A stretch of 61,305 nucleotides of DNA from Nocardioidaceae bacterium (GCA_020636935.1 JACJWW010000012.1:1-61305); one strand, 5' to 3'; positions 24,754 through 34,187 are shown, counted from the first letter of the stretch. The notes: generated by a model not told the origin, from the sequence alone. Numbers and translations are program-made.

Positions 24754-26219
24754 CCAAGGCACTCGATGATCTCGGGCGACTCGATGACTGGGGTGGTGTG
24801 CGAGCCTGTGTCGCCGGGATGGGTGTCTCTGGATTTGCCGCAGCCGACAACCTCACCCACATGGGTGCCCAAGTCATCGCTCTGGACGATTCAAACTCCT
24901 CTGACCGCCAGGAGAAGGCCGAGTTGCTGCGGATGCTCGGCGCTGAGATCCACCTGGGGCAGGGGGCGACTGACTTGCTCCCCGAGGGCATTGATGTCCT
25001 GATCACCTCGCCGGGGTGGTCTCCAGAGGCTCCATTGTTGGCCCAGGCGAAGCAGCGAGGGGTCCCGATCTGGGGAGAGGTGGAGTTGGCCTGGCGCCTT
25101 CGTCATCCCGACCACGCTGCCCCCTGGCTGGCCATCACCGGCACCAATGGCAAGACCACGACAGTGCAAATGCTCGAACAGATCCTGCTGAGCGCAGGAT
25201 TGCGTGCGGTGGCATGTGGCAATGTCGGGCTGCCCATCGTGGAGGCCGTGATGGACCCAGAGCCATGGGATGTACTGGCAGTTGAGTTGTCCAGTTTCCA
25301 GTTGCACTACACAGATTCGATGCGTGCAGAGTCCGCGGTGGTGCTGAATATCGCCGAAGACCATCTCGACTGGTACGACGACATGGGTGCCTACATCGCG
25401 GACAAGGGCCGAATCTACAAAGGCATCGAGCGCGCTTGCGTCTACAACGTTTCTGACCCGCTCACCGAGCAACTCGTGCGCGAGGCTGATGTTGTGGAGG
25501 GAGCTCGAGCAATCGGCTTCACCTTGGGAACACCTTCGGTTGGGATGGTCGGTCTTGTTGAAAACGTGTTGGCAGACCGAGCCTTCATTGAGGAGCGGCA
25601 GACCACAGCGGCAGAGATCTGCACGCTGGAAGAGTTGGCCAGCCAAGCGCCGCACTTCGTGGCCAATGCTTTGGCTGCGGCGGCTCTGGCCCTTTCGCAC
25701 GGGGTGCCCCACGCAGCCGTGAAGCACGCGCTCACCAGATTCCAGCCAGACGGGCATCGGATCGAGTTGGTTGCTCGGGTTGGAGAGGTCGACTTTGTCG
25801 ATGACTCCAAGGCCACCAATCCACATGCAGCGACGGCTTCGCTCAATGCATATGAGTCCGTGGTGTGGATTGCGGGCGGCTTGGCCAAGGGAGCTCGGTT
25901 CGATGACTTGGTGCTCAGCGTGCGAGACCGATTGCGTGGAGTTGTGCTCATTGGCCGTGATGCCAACGTAATTCAGGAGGCCCTGGCGCGACACGCGCCG
26001 GATATGCAAGTGATGATGGTCTTGGCCGGTGACACTGAAGACACTGAGGATTCCGAGGTCATGGACACCGTGGTCAGAGTCGCTGCCGAAATGGCCCAGC
26101 CAGGCGACACGGTGCTCTTGGCCCCTGGATGTGCCTCGATGGACATGTTCACGAATTACTCAGCTCGTGGGGATGCATTCGCGCAGGCTGTGCATAGGTG
26201 GCGCCAGACAGGAGACTGA
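24750..26219 (+). CDS. murD: UDP-MurNAc-L-alanine:D-glutamate ligase
   Basis: 489 residues. A Rossmann-like N-terminal domain (CVAGMGVSGFAAADNL), ATP loop ITGTNGKTTTVQML (about 131-144), ELSSFQL and NIAEDHLDWY, then the C-terminal FVDDSKATNPHAA that binds the growing peptide. It adds D-Glu to UDP-MurNAc-L-Ala. The GTG at 24750 overlaps the mraY stop (GTGA) and is preferred to the GTG at 24735. Confidence 0.96.
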   Translation: MTKALDDLGRLDDWGGVRACVAGMGVSGFAAADNLTHMGAQVIALDDSNSSDRQEKAELLRMLGAEIHLGQGATDLLPEGIDVLITSPGWSPEAPLLAQAKQRGVPIWGEVELAWRLRHPDHAAPWLAITGTNGKTTTVQMLEQILLSAGLRAVACGNVGLPIVEAVMDPEPWDVLAVELSSFQLHYTDSMRAESAVVLNIAEDHLDWYDDMGAYIADKGRIYKGIERACVYNVSDPLTEQLVREADVVEGARAIGFTLGTPSVGMVGLVENVLADRAFIEERQTTAAEICTLEELASQAPHFVANALAAAALALSHGVPHAAVKHALTRFQPDGHRIELVARVGEVDFVDDSKATNPHAATASLNAYESVVWIAGGLAKGARFDDLVLSVRDRLRGVVLIGRDANVIQEALARHAPDMQVMMVLAGDTEDTEDSEVMDTVVRVAAEMAQPGDTVLLAPGCASMDMFTNYSARGDAFAQAVHRWRQTGD

Positions 26220-26246
26220 TGTGATCGAACCGAAGTGGAGGCTCCA

Positions 26247-27512
26247 ATGAGTCTCGTCAGTTCGTCTCGTCTCCTCGACCAAAGCGGCCGGATCCAGCGT
26301 GTCAAGCGCTCGTTCCAAGGCCCCTTGACCGTCTACTACGTGCTCATCAGCGTGACCTGCATGCTCTTGGCGATCGGCCTGATGATGGTGCTAAGCGCAT
26401 CGAGCGTCTACTCCTATCGCAACTTCGACCATGACAGTTATCAGGTCTTCACCAAGCAACTGACCTGGGTGATCATCGGATTGCCCACGGCCTTCATTGC
26501 CTCGCGGATGCCTCACAAGTATTTGCGCCGGTTGGCTTGGCCAGCTCTTGCAGTGGCATTGCTCTTGTTGGTGCTGGTGCAGACCTCCTTGGGGCACACG
26601 GTCAATGGCAATCGCAACTGGCTTCGGATCGGGCCGGTGCAACTCCAGCCCTCTGAGATCGCGAAGTTGGCCATCGTCTTGTGGTCTGCTGCGGTCTTGA
26701 GCAAGAAGGAAAAAATGCTCGACCAAACCCGCCACATCTTCGTTCCAGTGCTTCCTGTGGTTCTGATCGTCACCGCACTGGTCTTGCTCGGCCATGACTT
26801 GGGCACCGCCGTGGTGGTGATCGCGATCGCTCTCGGCGTGCTCTGGGTGGCCGGATTGCCGATGTGGTGGTTCGGTACGGCGATTCTGGTTGCTAGCGTC
26901 GCGGCTTGGGGGCTTGCAGCGAGCAGTGAAGAACGAAGAACTCGAATGACCACCTTCCTCAGTCCTTTCGATCACTTCGCCGAAGAGGGGTGGCAGGCAG
27001 GAAATGGCCTACTGGGCATGTCTAATGGCGGACTGTTTGGGCGTGGTTTGTCCGCTAGCCAACAAAAGTGGGGCAACCTACCTGAGGCCCACACGGACTT
27101 CATTTTCGCCGTGATTGGGGAAGAATGGGGCCTGATCGGCACGTTGTTGGTGCTGAGCTTGTTTGCGGCCTTGCTCTGGGCATGCGTCCAGTTGGCGCTC
27201 ACCACTGAAGAGCCATTCGTCAGGTACGCGACGGCCGGAGTGGCTGTGTGGTTGATGGTGCAGATGATGATCAATGTCGGTATGGTGCTGGCTCTTCTCC
27301 CAGTTATTGGACTCCCACTCCCATTGGTTTCCTACGGTGGTTCGGCGCTGGTGCCCACGTTGGTGGCCTTGGGCTTGGTGATTGGTTTTGCCCGTAACGA
27401 GCCAGAGGCCAAGGCGGCCTTGTCTGACAAGCGCCTCGGCAAGCGGCAGGGGAGTTCGGTTGGCGGCTCAGTGGGTGCCCTTACCCGTTGGCGGGGTAGG
27501 TTTGGTCGGTGA
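26247..27512 (+). CDS. ftsW: Septal peptidoglycan glycosyltransferase (SEDS protein)
   Basis: 421 residues with ten predicted membrane helices and cytoplasmic basic ends. SEDS-family segments include LMMVLSASSVYSY, NRNWLRIGPVQLQPSEIAKLA, LGHDLGTAVVVI and GLPLPLVSYGGSA. FtsW polymerises lipid II with FtsI at the septum. The ATG at 26247 follows GGAGG by five bases; an upstream GTG at 26235 lies inside that ribosome-binding site and is rejected. The end overlaps murG. Confidence 0.95.
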   Translation: MSLVSSSRLLDQSGRIQRVKRSFQGPLTVYYVLISVTCMLLAIGLMMVLSASSVYSYRNFDHDSYQVFTKQLTWVIIGLPTAFIASRMPHKYLRRLAWPALAVALLLLVLVQTSLGHTVNGNRNWLRIGPVQLQPSEIAKLAIVLWSAAVLSKKEKMLDQTRHIFVPVLPVVLIVTALVLLGHDLGTAVVVIAIALGVLWVAGLPMWWFGTAILVASVAAWGLAASSEERRTRMTTFLSPFDHFAEEGWQAGNGLLGMSNGGLFGRGLSASQQKWGNLPEAHTDFIFAVIGEEWGLIGTLLVLSLFAALLWACVQLALTTEEPFVRYATAGVAVWLMVQMMINVGMVLALLPVIGLPLPLVSYGGSALVPTLVALGLVIGFARNEPEAKAALSDKRLGKRQGSSVGGSVGALTRWRGRFGR

Positions 27513-28606
27513 CGACTACTCCCCGGGTGCTGATGGCCGGAGGAGGCTCGGCTGGCCACACGTCTCCACTAATTGCCACGGCTGAGGCCCTGCGTCGTCT
27601 GCGACCCGAAATCTCAATTACAGCGTTGGGGACCGAGCGCGGTCTTGAGACTCGAGTCATCCCAGAAGCTGGGCTGCCACTCGAACTCGTGCCGGCTGTT
27701 CCGCTTCCACGTACACTCAATGCTGACCTGTTCGCGACACCTTCTCGAGTGTGGTCCGCCTTGCGTGCCACCCTCGAGGTCATCGACCGGATCCGACCTG
27801 ACGTCGTCGTGGGTTTCGGAGGTTATGTCTCTGTCCCGGCCTACCTCGGCGCCAAGCGGCGTGGTCTGTCCATAGTGGTCCATGAGGGCAATGCTCGACC
27901 AGGGATCGCGAATCGTTTGGGTGCGAGATTGACGCCTCACGTAGCCACCAGTTTTCCCGCCACACCATTGCGACACGGGCACTACATCGGGCTTCCAGTC
28001 AGGTCATTGATCTCGTCTCTGGACCGGCCCGCACTACGTGCCGAAGCTGAGGCCCACTTCGGTTTGCGTGCCGACCTGCCTACTTTGCTGGTGACCGGTG
28101 GATCCCAAGGGGCTCGCCGGCTCAACCAAGCCATGGGGGCATGCGCGGCGGCCTTTGAGCAGGCGGGGGTGCAGGTATTGCACATTGTGGGCCCCAAGGG
28201 TGAGGTCACCAGGAGCAGCACGAGCAACTCGATTCCCTATCAGGTGCAAAGCTACGTGGATCGGATGGATCTCGCGTATGCCGCGGCTGATGCGGTCTTG
28301 TGTCGATCTGGAAGCAATACGGTCACGGAGGTGTCTGGGCTTGGTCTTCCAGCCGTCTATGTGCCGCTTCCGATTGGCAATGGTGAGCAGGCCCTGAACG
28401 CACGCCCTGTCGTCGATGCCGGGGGCGGGTTGATCATTGCCGACGCAGACCTGACTCCAGACTGGATCACGACGCATGTCCTGGGGTTGATGACCGATCC
28501 GGCGAGGCTTAGTGAGATGTCCCGGTCGGCATCGGGTGTGCTCGCGTTGGATGCAGATGAGAAGTTGGCGGAGATGATCTTGGGCGCGGCAGGGGGTAGG
28601 GGATGA
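27509..28606 (+). CDS. murG: UDP-GlcNAc:lipid I N-acetylglucosaminyltransferase
   Basis: 365 residues of GT-B fold. The N-terminal VLMAGGGSAGHTSPLIATAE is the Gly-rich lipid I/membrane loop, VVVGFGGYVSVPAYLGAK and VHEGNARPGIANR follow, and the UDP-GlcNAc site has VTGGSQGARRLN and CRSGSNTVTEVSGLGLPAV. It makes lipid II on the inner membrane face. The GTG start overlaps the ftsW stop. Confidence 0.96.
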   Translation: MTTTPRVLMAGGGSAGHTSPLIATAEALRRLRPEISITALGTERGLETRVIPEAGLPLELVPAVPLPRTLNADLFATPSRVWSALRATLEVIDRIRPDVVVGFGGYVSVPAYLGAKRRGLSIVVHEGNARPGIANRLGARLTPHVATSFPATPLRHGHYIGLPVRSLISSLDRPALRAEAEAHFGLRADLPTLLVTGGSQGARRLNQAMGACAAAFEQAGVQVLHIVGPKGEVTRSSTSNSIPYQVQSYVDRMDLAYAAADAVLCRSGSNTVTEVSGLGLPAVYVPLPIGNGEQALNARPVVDAGGGLIIADADLTPDWITTHVLGLMTDPARLSEMSRSASGVLALDADEKLAEMILGAAGGRG

Positions 28607-30045
28607 AGGTTCCGGTACCTGAAACGATCTTGCCGGCCAGCGATTTGGGGCGAGTGCACTTCGTGGGCATTGGCGGAGCAGGACTCTCGGGGATTGCTCG
28701 GATCATGCTTGCTAGAGGCATCAGTGTGTCGGGTAGTGATGCCAAGGACTCAGCCACCTTGGCCGCCCTTCGGGCCCTGGGCGCTGAATGCTTCGTTGGT
28801 CATCGGGCTGAGCACGTCCGTGGCGTGGACACTCTGGTCGTTTCCACGGCCGTGCGTGATGACAATCCTGAGGTGCTCGAAGCCAGCCGCACCGGCTTGC
28901 TCGTGCTGCCTCGCTCAGCGGCCTTGGAATCGGTGATGATCGGGCGCAAGGTGATCGCGGTCGCTGGCACTCATGGCAAGACGACCACCACGTCTTTGCT
29001 GACCGTGGCCCTTCAACATTGCGGTGCTGACCCATCCTTCGCCATCGGCGGTGAGCTCAATGTCACCGGATCAAATGCCCACCATGGCAGTGGTGAAATC
29101 TTCGTGGCCGAGGCGGATGAAAGCGACGGGGCATTCTTGGTCTATCGACCATTTGGTGCTCTGGTCACCAATGTCGAGGCAGATCATCTTGACAACTATG
29201 GCACTGTTGCTGCCTATCGAGCGGCGTTCAGCCAGTTTCTCGACCGGATCGACCCTGATGGTTTCGTAGTGTGCTGCATCGATGACCCAGGTGCTGCTGA
29301 TCTCGCTGAGCAGGCGCGTAGCAAAGGCCTGGAGGTGATCACTGTGGGGGAGCACGTCAACAGTGACCTTCGAGCTACTGAGCTTCAGTTCGTGGGCTCA
29401 ACCTCCAAGTGCGCCCTGACCTACCGAGACAAGGACCTTGGCGTGCTCACCCTGCAAATTCCTGGGCGTCACTATCTGCTCGATGCTTTGGCAGCCATGG
29501 CCGCAGGTTTGCGACTCGGCTTCTCCGCCGATGAACTCGCTGAGGGCCTGGCCGGTTTCGCAGGCACTAGGCGCCGCATGGAGAAGAAGGGGGAGATTTC
29601 TGGGATTCGGGTCTATGACAGCTATGCCCATCACCCTCAAGAGATCAAGGGAGATCTGCAGGCGGCACGCTCGCTTGCTGGTGATGGCGGCAGAGTGCTG
29701 GTGGCCTTCCAGCCTCATCTGGTTTCGCGCACTCAAGCCTTCGGGGTGGAGATGGGTCAGGAGTTGGGGGCGGCTGATGCCATTGTGGTGATGGACATCT
29801 ATCTCGCCCGTGAGGATGCCATTGCGGGAGTCAGTGGCGCCATGATCGTAGAAGCGTGCCCATTGCCAGCTGAGCGGAAAGTCTTCGAGCCCTCATGGGC
29901 CGCGACAGCTGGACATCTGGTGGGCCTGGCGGCTCCTGGAGATGTCATTCTCACCCTTGGTGCCGGAGATGTGACTCTCCTGGGCCCAGAGATCCTTGAT
30001 CAGTTGAGATTGGGCACAGGCGCTGATCAGGATCCAAATGCCTAG
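28603..30045 (+). CDS. murC: UDP-N-acetylmuramate:L-alanine ligase
   Basis: 480 residues. HFVGIGGAGLSGIARIM at the N-terminus, the ATP loop VAGTHGKTTTTSLL (about 123-136), EADESDGAFL and the VYDSYAHHPQEI motif near residue 340 are classic MurC features. It commits UDP-MurNAc to peptide addition. Start overlaps murG (ATGA), and its end overlaps the ftsQ start by eight bases. Confidence 0.97.
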   Translation: MKVPVPETILPASDLGRVHFVGIGGAGLSGIARIMLARGISVSGSDAKDSATLAALRALGAECFVGHRAEHVRGVDTLVVSTAVRDDNPEVLEASRTGLLVLPRSAALESVMIGRKVIAVAGTHGKTTTTSLLTVALQHCGADPSFAIGGELNVTGSNAHHGSGEIFVAEADESDGAFLVYRPFGALVTNVEADHLDNYGTVAAYRAAFSQFLDRIDPDGFVVCCIDDPGAADLAEQARSKGLEVITVGEHVNSDLRATELQFVGSTSKCALTYRDKDLGVLTLQIPGRHYLLDALAAMAAGLRLGFSADELAEGLAGFAGTRRRMEKKGEISGIRVYDSYAHHPQEIKGDLQAARSLAGDGGRVLVAFQPHLVSRTQAFGVEMGQELGAADAIVVMDIYLAREDAIAGVSGAMIVEACPLPAERKVFEPSWAATAGHLVGLAAPGDVILTLGAGDVTLLGPEILDQLRLGTGADQDPNA

Positions 30046-30826
30046 GATCAAGCTGAGATCCAAGTCCAAGCGTTCGGCAGATAGTGCTGGACCTGATGAA
30101 GAGACCATTGTCCTGGAAGACTTGGCTCGAGCTGATTTCACCCGTAGACGTCGAGCTGAGCGCTGGCGCAAACTGCGGCTGTGGCTTCTGGCGCTTGTGG
30201 TCTTGCTGTTGGCCGGTGCAGTGTCTTGGCTCTTCTTCTTTTCGCCATATCTGGTGGTCAAGCGAGTTGAGGTCGAGGGGCTTGTGGGTTTGAGCAAGGG
30301 GAGAGTCGTCAAGGCGGCTGAGGTGCCGATGGGCAGGCCCCTGAGTCGTCTGAAGATCAAGGAGATCCAATCTCGGGTTGAGTCACTTCCACCAATTGAG
30401 TCAGCCGTGGTTTCGCGAGACTGGCCTGATGGGGTACGGATCAAGGTGGCCATGCGCCAACCCGTTGCTGTGATCGACATGGGCAAGGGACTCCAGGCCT
30501 TTGACTCCCATGGTGTCCTGTTCGGTCGTTTTGCTTCCCGACCACCCGAGCTCCCGATGGTGGAGGCCAAGGAAGGCACAGAAAAGGTGGCTCTGTCGGA
30601 GGCGGCCAAGGTGATCCGCGCGCTTCCTGCTGATCTGGCAGCCCAGATCGACTACGTACGTGTGGGCAGCGTCGATGAGATCACCTTGGTGTTGGGCAAT
30701 GGTAGAAGTGTGCTTTGGGGGAGTGCCGCTGATTCCCAGCAAAAGGCAGAGGTCTTGGCGGTCTTGCTCAAACAGCCCGGAAATCGTCTTGATGTGAGCA
30801 TCCCCAGCCAGCCGACCATCAAATAA
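30038..30826 (+). CDS. ftsQ: Cell division protein FtsQ
   Basis: 262 residues: a basic, acidic-patched cytoplasmic N-terminus (about 1-45), one membrane helix (about 47-69), a POTRA domain (about 70-140, VVKRVEVEGLVGLSKGRVVKA) and a C-terminal FtsQ/DivIB domain with AVVSRDWPDGVRIKV. FtsQ scaffolds FtsL and its DivIC-like partner. It is the last gene before the ftsZ intergenic region. Confidence 0.94.
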   Translation: MPRIKLRSKSKRSADSAGPDEETIVLEDLARADFTRRRRAERWRKLRLWLLALVVLLLAGAVSWLFFFSPYLVVKRVEVEGLVGLSKGRVVKAAEVPMGRPLSRLKIKEIQSRVESLPPIESAVVSRDWPDGVRIKVAMRQPVAVIDMGKGLQAFDSHGVLFGRFASRPPELPMVEAKEGTEKVALSEAAKVIRALPADLAAQIDYVRVGSVDEITLVLGNGRSVLWGSAADSQQKAEVLAVLLKQPGNRLDVSIPSQPTIK

Positions 30827-30895
30827 TTCACCATCCACCGCGTGTTGCCGGTGATGAAGCATGGTGCTGCCTTAACTTGATTACACGATCTCAGG

Positions 30896-30928
30896 TTGAC
30901 ATAACATTAACCTTCTAGTTGAAGGTTA
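30896..30928 (+). promoter_or_regulatory. ftsZ upstream regulatory region with 21-bp palindrome
   Basis: TAACCTTC (30908-30915) and GAAGGTTA (30921-30928) form a perfect 8-bp inverted repeat around TAGTT. TTGACA at 30896-30901 could be a -35 element, but no good -10 lies at the right distance. An alternative is TTGATT (30877-30882) with TAACAT (30902-30907), 19 bases apart. Either way the palindrome would overlap or follow the start site, which suits an operator. The region separates ftsQ from ftsZ by 161 bases. Confidence 0.55.
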
Positions 30929-30987
30929 GAGTTTGAAAATCTTGAGGTGACCAAGGAAGCAGCCGCAAACACGTGAGGGGCACCACC

Positions 30988-32184
30988 GTGGCACCACAGA
31001 ACTATCTAGCCGTCATCAAGGTTGTCGGTATCGGTGGCGGCGGAGTCAACGCCGTGAACCGGATGATCGAGGTCGGGTTGAGAGGTGTTGAGTTCATCGC
31101 GATCAACACTGATGCCCAGGCCCTGCTCATGAGCGATGCTGACGTCAAACTCGACATTGGTCGCGAGCTCACTCGAGGCTTGGGCGCTGGAGCAAATCCT
31201 GGCGTTGGCGCTCAGGCGGCCGAAGACCATTCCGATGAGATCGAGGAAGCACTCAAGGGTGCGGACATGGTGTTCGTGACCGCAGGAGAAGGCGGTGGCA
31301 CCGGCACGGGTGGCGCTCCAGTGGTCGCGAAGATCGCCAGATCCTTGGGCGCCTTGACCATTGGCGTGGTCACCAGGCCCTTTGCCTTCGAAGGACGTCG
31401 TCGGGCCCAGTCGGCTGAGGACGGCGTGGCCGCCCTCCGTGAAGAGGTCGACACCTTGATCGTCATCCCCAACGACAAGTTGCTGCAGATCTCAGACCGA
31501 AATGTGAGCATGATCGATGCCTTCAAGCAGGCAGACCAAGTGCTCCTGCAAGGTGTCTCGGGCATTACTGACCTGATCACGACTCCGGGTCTGATCAATC
31601 TTGACTTCGCTGACGTCAAGTCAGTGATGTCCAATGCGGGCTCTGCGTTGATGGGCATTGGCTCAGCCAGGGGTGACAACAGGGCAGTCGAGGCTGCCGA
31701 ACTGGCGGTCTCCAGCCCACTGCTCGAGGAGTCGATTGACGGCGCCCAGGGTGTGCTGTTGTCCATTGCTGGCGGCTCGGATCTGGGCATCCATGAGATC
31801 AATGAGGCCGCCGCCATGGTCTCCGACGCCGTGCACCCTGACGCCAACATCATCTTCGGGGCCACCATCGATGATGCCTTGGGCGATGAAGTGAGGGTTA
31901 CCGTGATTGCAGCTGGTTTCGAGGGCGGGCGACCCAAGCGACGCGAAGACAGTGCCGGTTTGCGGCGTCCTGAGCCCAAGCCGCAGAGTCAGGAAGAGAC
32001 CCGGGCTGCTGCACGGGCAATCGCCGAGCAACGTCGTGCGCCTGAGCCGGAAGCCGCAGCGCCGCAACGCGAGCCGGTGACCGTTGGTGTGACCCGCACG
32101 TCACCGGTGCCACCCACGTCCAGGCCCGTAGTCAGTTCCGCGGGTTCTGATGACGACTTGGACATCCCCGACTTCTTGAAGTAG
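30988..32184 (+). CDS. ftsZ: Cell division GTPase FtsZ
   Basis: 398 residues. NYLAVIKVVGIGGGGVNAVNR at the N-terminus, the tubulin signature GEGGGTGTGGAPVVA (about 99-113), the T7 loop NLDFADVKSVM and a variable linker ending in DDDLDIPDFLK, the conserved tail that binds SepF and other partners. GTP-dependent polymerisation builds the Z ring. The GTG at 30988 is chosen because GAGGGG lies 7 bases before it and because homologues begin close to NYLAVIK; the GTG at 30973 overlaps that ribosome-binding site. Confidence 0.98.
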   Translation: MAPQNYLAVIKVVGIGGGGVNAVNRMIEVGLRGVEFIAINTDAQALLMSDADVKLDIGRELTRGLGAGANPGVGAQAAEDHSDEIEEALKGADMVFVTAGEGGGTGTGGAPVVAKIARSLGALTIGVVTRPFAFEGRRRAQSAEDGVAALREEVDTLIVIPNDKLLQISDRNVSMIDAFKQADQVLLQGVSGITDLITTPGLINLDFADVKSVMSNAGSALMGIGSARGDNRAVEAAELAVSSPLLEESIDGAQGVLLSIAGGSDLGIHEINEAAAMVSDAVHPDANIIFGATIDDALGDEVRVTVIAAGFEGGRPKRREDSAGLRRPEPKPQSQEETRAAARAIAEQRRAPEPEAAAPQREPVTVGVTRTSPVPPTSRPVVSSAGSDDDLDIPDFLK

Positions 32185-32191
32185 CAGTCCG

Positions 32192-32935
32192 CTGTTCAGC
32201 CTGCGCGCCCGTGCTGGCCCTGCCGAGTTGGTGTTTACTGATCGCCACGGCGGGGCCAGTGGCCATTCCAGATCCTTGGACCTTTCTGTGCAGGAGTCTG
32301 ACCAAGGGGCGCAGGCCATCGACCAAGGCGCTCTCGCGATGGTCATGGACAGTCTCGATGGTGACCTCCGCCTGGCTCAGATGCGGCAGGTGCATGGATG
32401 TGAAGTTGCAGTCGTTTCGGCCCCCGGATGGAGCACAGCCGATGCCTTGGTGACAACACATCCGGGCTTGGCCCTGTTGGTGCGCTCAGCCGACTGTGTT
32501 CCTGTTCTCCTCTCCAGTGCGCAGGGCGTGATCGGAGCAGTTCATGCTGGTCGTGAGGGAATGGCTTTGGGAGTCGTCCCCTCGATTGTCGACAACATGC
32601 GTTTGCTGGGCGCTCAGCAGATCAGCGCTTGGATTGGCCCGCATATTTGCGGGTCTTGTTATGAAGTGCCGTTGGACTTGCAGCAACGGGTCGGTCGGTT
32701 GGTGCCAGAGGCCATTTGCACCACCCGCAAAGGTACTTCGGGCCTCGATCTTGGCGCCGGGGTGATTTCCCAGTTGCACGAGTCTGGGGTCGAGGTGGAG
32801 TACGTCGGCGGATGCACCTTGGAAGGGGCCGACTTCCATTCATTTCGCCGCGACGGAGAAATGGCAGGTCGTCAGGCGGGCATCATCTGGTTGCCCAAGG
32901 GCGACGAGAACGACGATCAAGGGTGGCCAGGATGA
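32192..32935 (+). CDS. pgeF: PgeF/YfiH-family polyphenol oxidase-like protein
   Basis: About 247 residues of the laccase-domain (YfiH/DUF152) family, reported to act as purine nucleoside phosphorylase/deaminase or to proof-read peptidoglycan precursors. Metal-binding residues lie in QVHGCEV, RSADCVPVLL and GAVHAGREG. The frame contains no ATG or GTG early enough: the first conventional starts (TTG 32228, GTG 32231) cut into the first strand (ELVFTDRHGG). Eleven upstream residues from a CTG at 32192 (FSLRARAGPA) still look family-like, so CTG is taken as start. It begins 7 bases after ftsZ and ends overlapping yggS. Confidence 0.85.
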   Translation: MFSLRARAGPAELVFTDRHGGASGHSRSLDLSVQESDQGAQAIDQGALAMVMDSLDGDLRLAQMRQVHGCEVAVVSAPGWSTADALVTTHPGLALLVRSADCVPVLLSSAQGVIGAVHAGREGMALGVVPSIVDNMRLLGAQQISAWIGPHICGSCYEVPLDLQQRVGRLVPEAICTTRKGTSGLDLGAGVISQLHESGVEVEYVGGCTLEGADFHSFRRDGEMAGRQAGIIWLPKGDENDDQGWPG

Positions 32936-33642
32936 ATGAACCACGTCGTGCTCAACTCGAGCGCAATCTGGACTTGGTCCGCCAGCGGATTGATTCAGCA
33001 GCCAAGGCCGCCGGCCGCAGCGCATCGGAAATCACGCTGATTGTGGTCACCAAGTATTTCCCCGCCAGCGACGTGGAGATCCTTGCCCAACTTGGAGTCC
33101 AAGACGTAGGTGAAAACAAACACCAGGAAGCGCAGGCAAAGGCGGAGCAGTGTGCGAGTCTGCCGATTAGATGGCACTACATCGGCGGCATGCAGAGCAA
33201 CAAGGCCGCGCAGATCGCTCGCTATGTCGATGTGGTGCACTCGGTGGACCGATTGAAGCTGCTGTCACGCCTCGATCTGGGTGCAAGTGAGCGAGATGAT
33301 CCGCTCGCCGTGCTGATCCAAGTCAATCTAGATCCACCACAACAGCGTGAGTCCAGCCGCCAAGGGGTTGACCCGCACGAAGTGATGACCATGGCCAAGG
33401 CAATTTCTGAGGCCGCGCACTTGCGATTGCGTGGGGTGATGGGCATAGCTCCATTGGATCTTGACGCTGCGCCCGCGTTCACCCGGTTGGCTCAGCTCAG
33501 CGGACAGGTGCGCGATGAGTTCCCCGAGGCCACCTGGATCTCCGCAGGGATGAGTGCTGACTTGGAGTCTGCGATTGAGGCCGGCGCGACACACGTACGT
33601 GTTGGGTCCGGGATCCTCGGTCAGAGACCACAGATGAAGTAA
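32932..33642 (+). CDS. yggS: PLP-binding YggS/PLPBP-family protein
   Basis: 236 residues of alanine-racemase-like barrel. LIVVTKYFP carries the PLP Lys41; GENKHQEAQAK, WHYIGGMQSNKAAQI, HSVDRLKL and the C-terminal SAGMSADLESAIEAGATHVRVGSGILG are hallmark segments. The family buffers PLP and affects amino-acid balance; it is not a racemase. ATG overlaps the pgeF stop (ATGA); a long upstream extension of the frame lies over pgeF and is not real. Confidence 0.95.
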   Translation: MNEPRRAQLERNLDLVRQRIDSAAKAAGRSASEITLIVVTKYFPASDVEILAQLGVQDVGENKHQEAQAKAEQCASLPIRWHYIGGMQSNKAAQIARYVDVVHSVDRLKLLSRLDLGASERDDPLAVLIQVNLDPPQQRESSRQGVDPHEVMTMAKAISEAAHLRLRGVMGIAPLDLDAAPAFTRLAQLSGQVRDEFPEATWISAGMSADLESAIEAGATHVRVGSGILGQRPQMK

Positions 33643-33701
33643 CGTCGCAATAGATCGAGTTGCTCGCTCCTTGGGCACGGACAGAAAGAGGAAACTACAC
33701 G

Positions 33702-34187
33702 ATGAGTGCGATGCGGAAAGTGGGCGTCTACCTCGGCCTGTTCGAGGATGCCGAACGAGACTACGTAGATGACGAGATGTACGACGTAGACCAAGATGAG
33801 CGCGATGCGCCGCGACAGGTTTCGAGCTTGGCAGACCATCGCAGGCGTTCGGCCACAGGTGAAGGTTCGATCACCGGCGTCGTCCGGCCCCACACTGCTG
33901 AAGTGGGATTATCGCGGATCATCAATCTGCAACCACGCACCTTCAATGAGGCTCGAGTCGTCGGCGAGAACTACCGTGACGGGATTCCGATCATTCTCAA
34001 TCTCTCCGCAATGGAGAATGAGGATGCCAGGAGGGTCGTGGACTTCGCGGCCGGATTGACTTTCTCCGTGCATGGCCAACTTGAGCGGGTTTCCGCCAAG
34101 GTGTTCCTGCTGACACCGCCGAATGTGTCAGTGGGCGCCGAGGCCAAGCAGCGCCTTGGTGAAGGGGACTTCTTCAATCAAAGCTAG
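33702..34187 (+). CDS. sepF: FtsZ-anchoring protein SepF
   Basis: 161 residues: an N-terminal amphipathic membrane-binding segment (MRKVGVYLGLFED), an acidic/basic linker, and a C-terminal SepF domain (about 75-150) with RVVGENYRDGIPIILNLS and the VDFAAGLTFSVHGQLERVS-type core. SepF tethers FtsZ tails to the membrane, the only early anchor in actinobacteria. The ATG at 33702 lies 8-10 bases after AAGAGGAAA. Yggt, which normally follows, is missing. Confidence 0.95.
   Translation: MSAMRKVGVYLGLFEDAERDYVDDEMYDVDQDERDAPRQVSSLADHRRRSATGEGSITGVVRPHTAEVGLSRIINLQPRTFNEARVVGENYRDGIPIILNLSAMENEDARRVVDFAAGLTFSVHGQLERVSAKVFLLTPPNVSVGAEAKQRLGEGDFFNQS

Noticed and set aside
24891..26009. 372-codon minus-strand frame inside murD
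   Set aside because: Antisense to murD and low-complexity in translation.
31212..31979. 255-codon minus-strand frame inside ftsZ
   Set aside because: Fully antisense to a highly conserved gene, Ser/Ala-rich, no recognisable domain.
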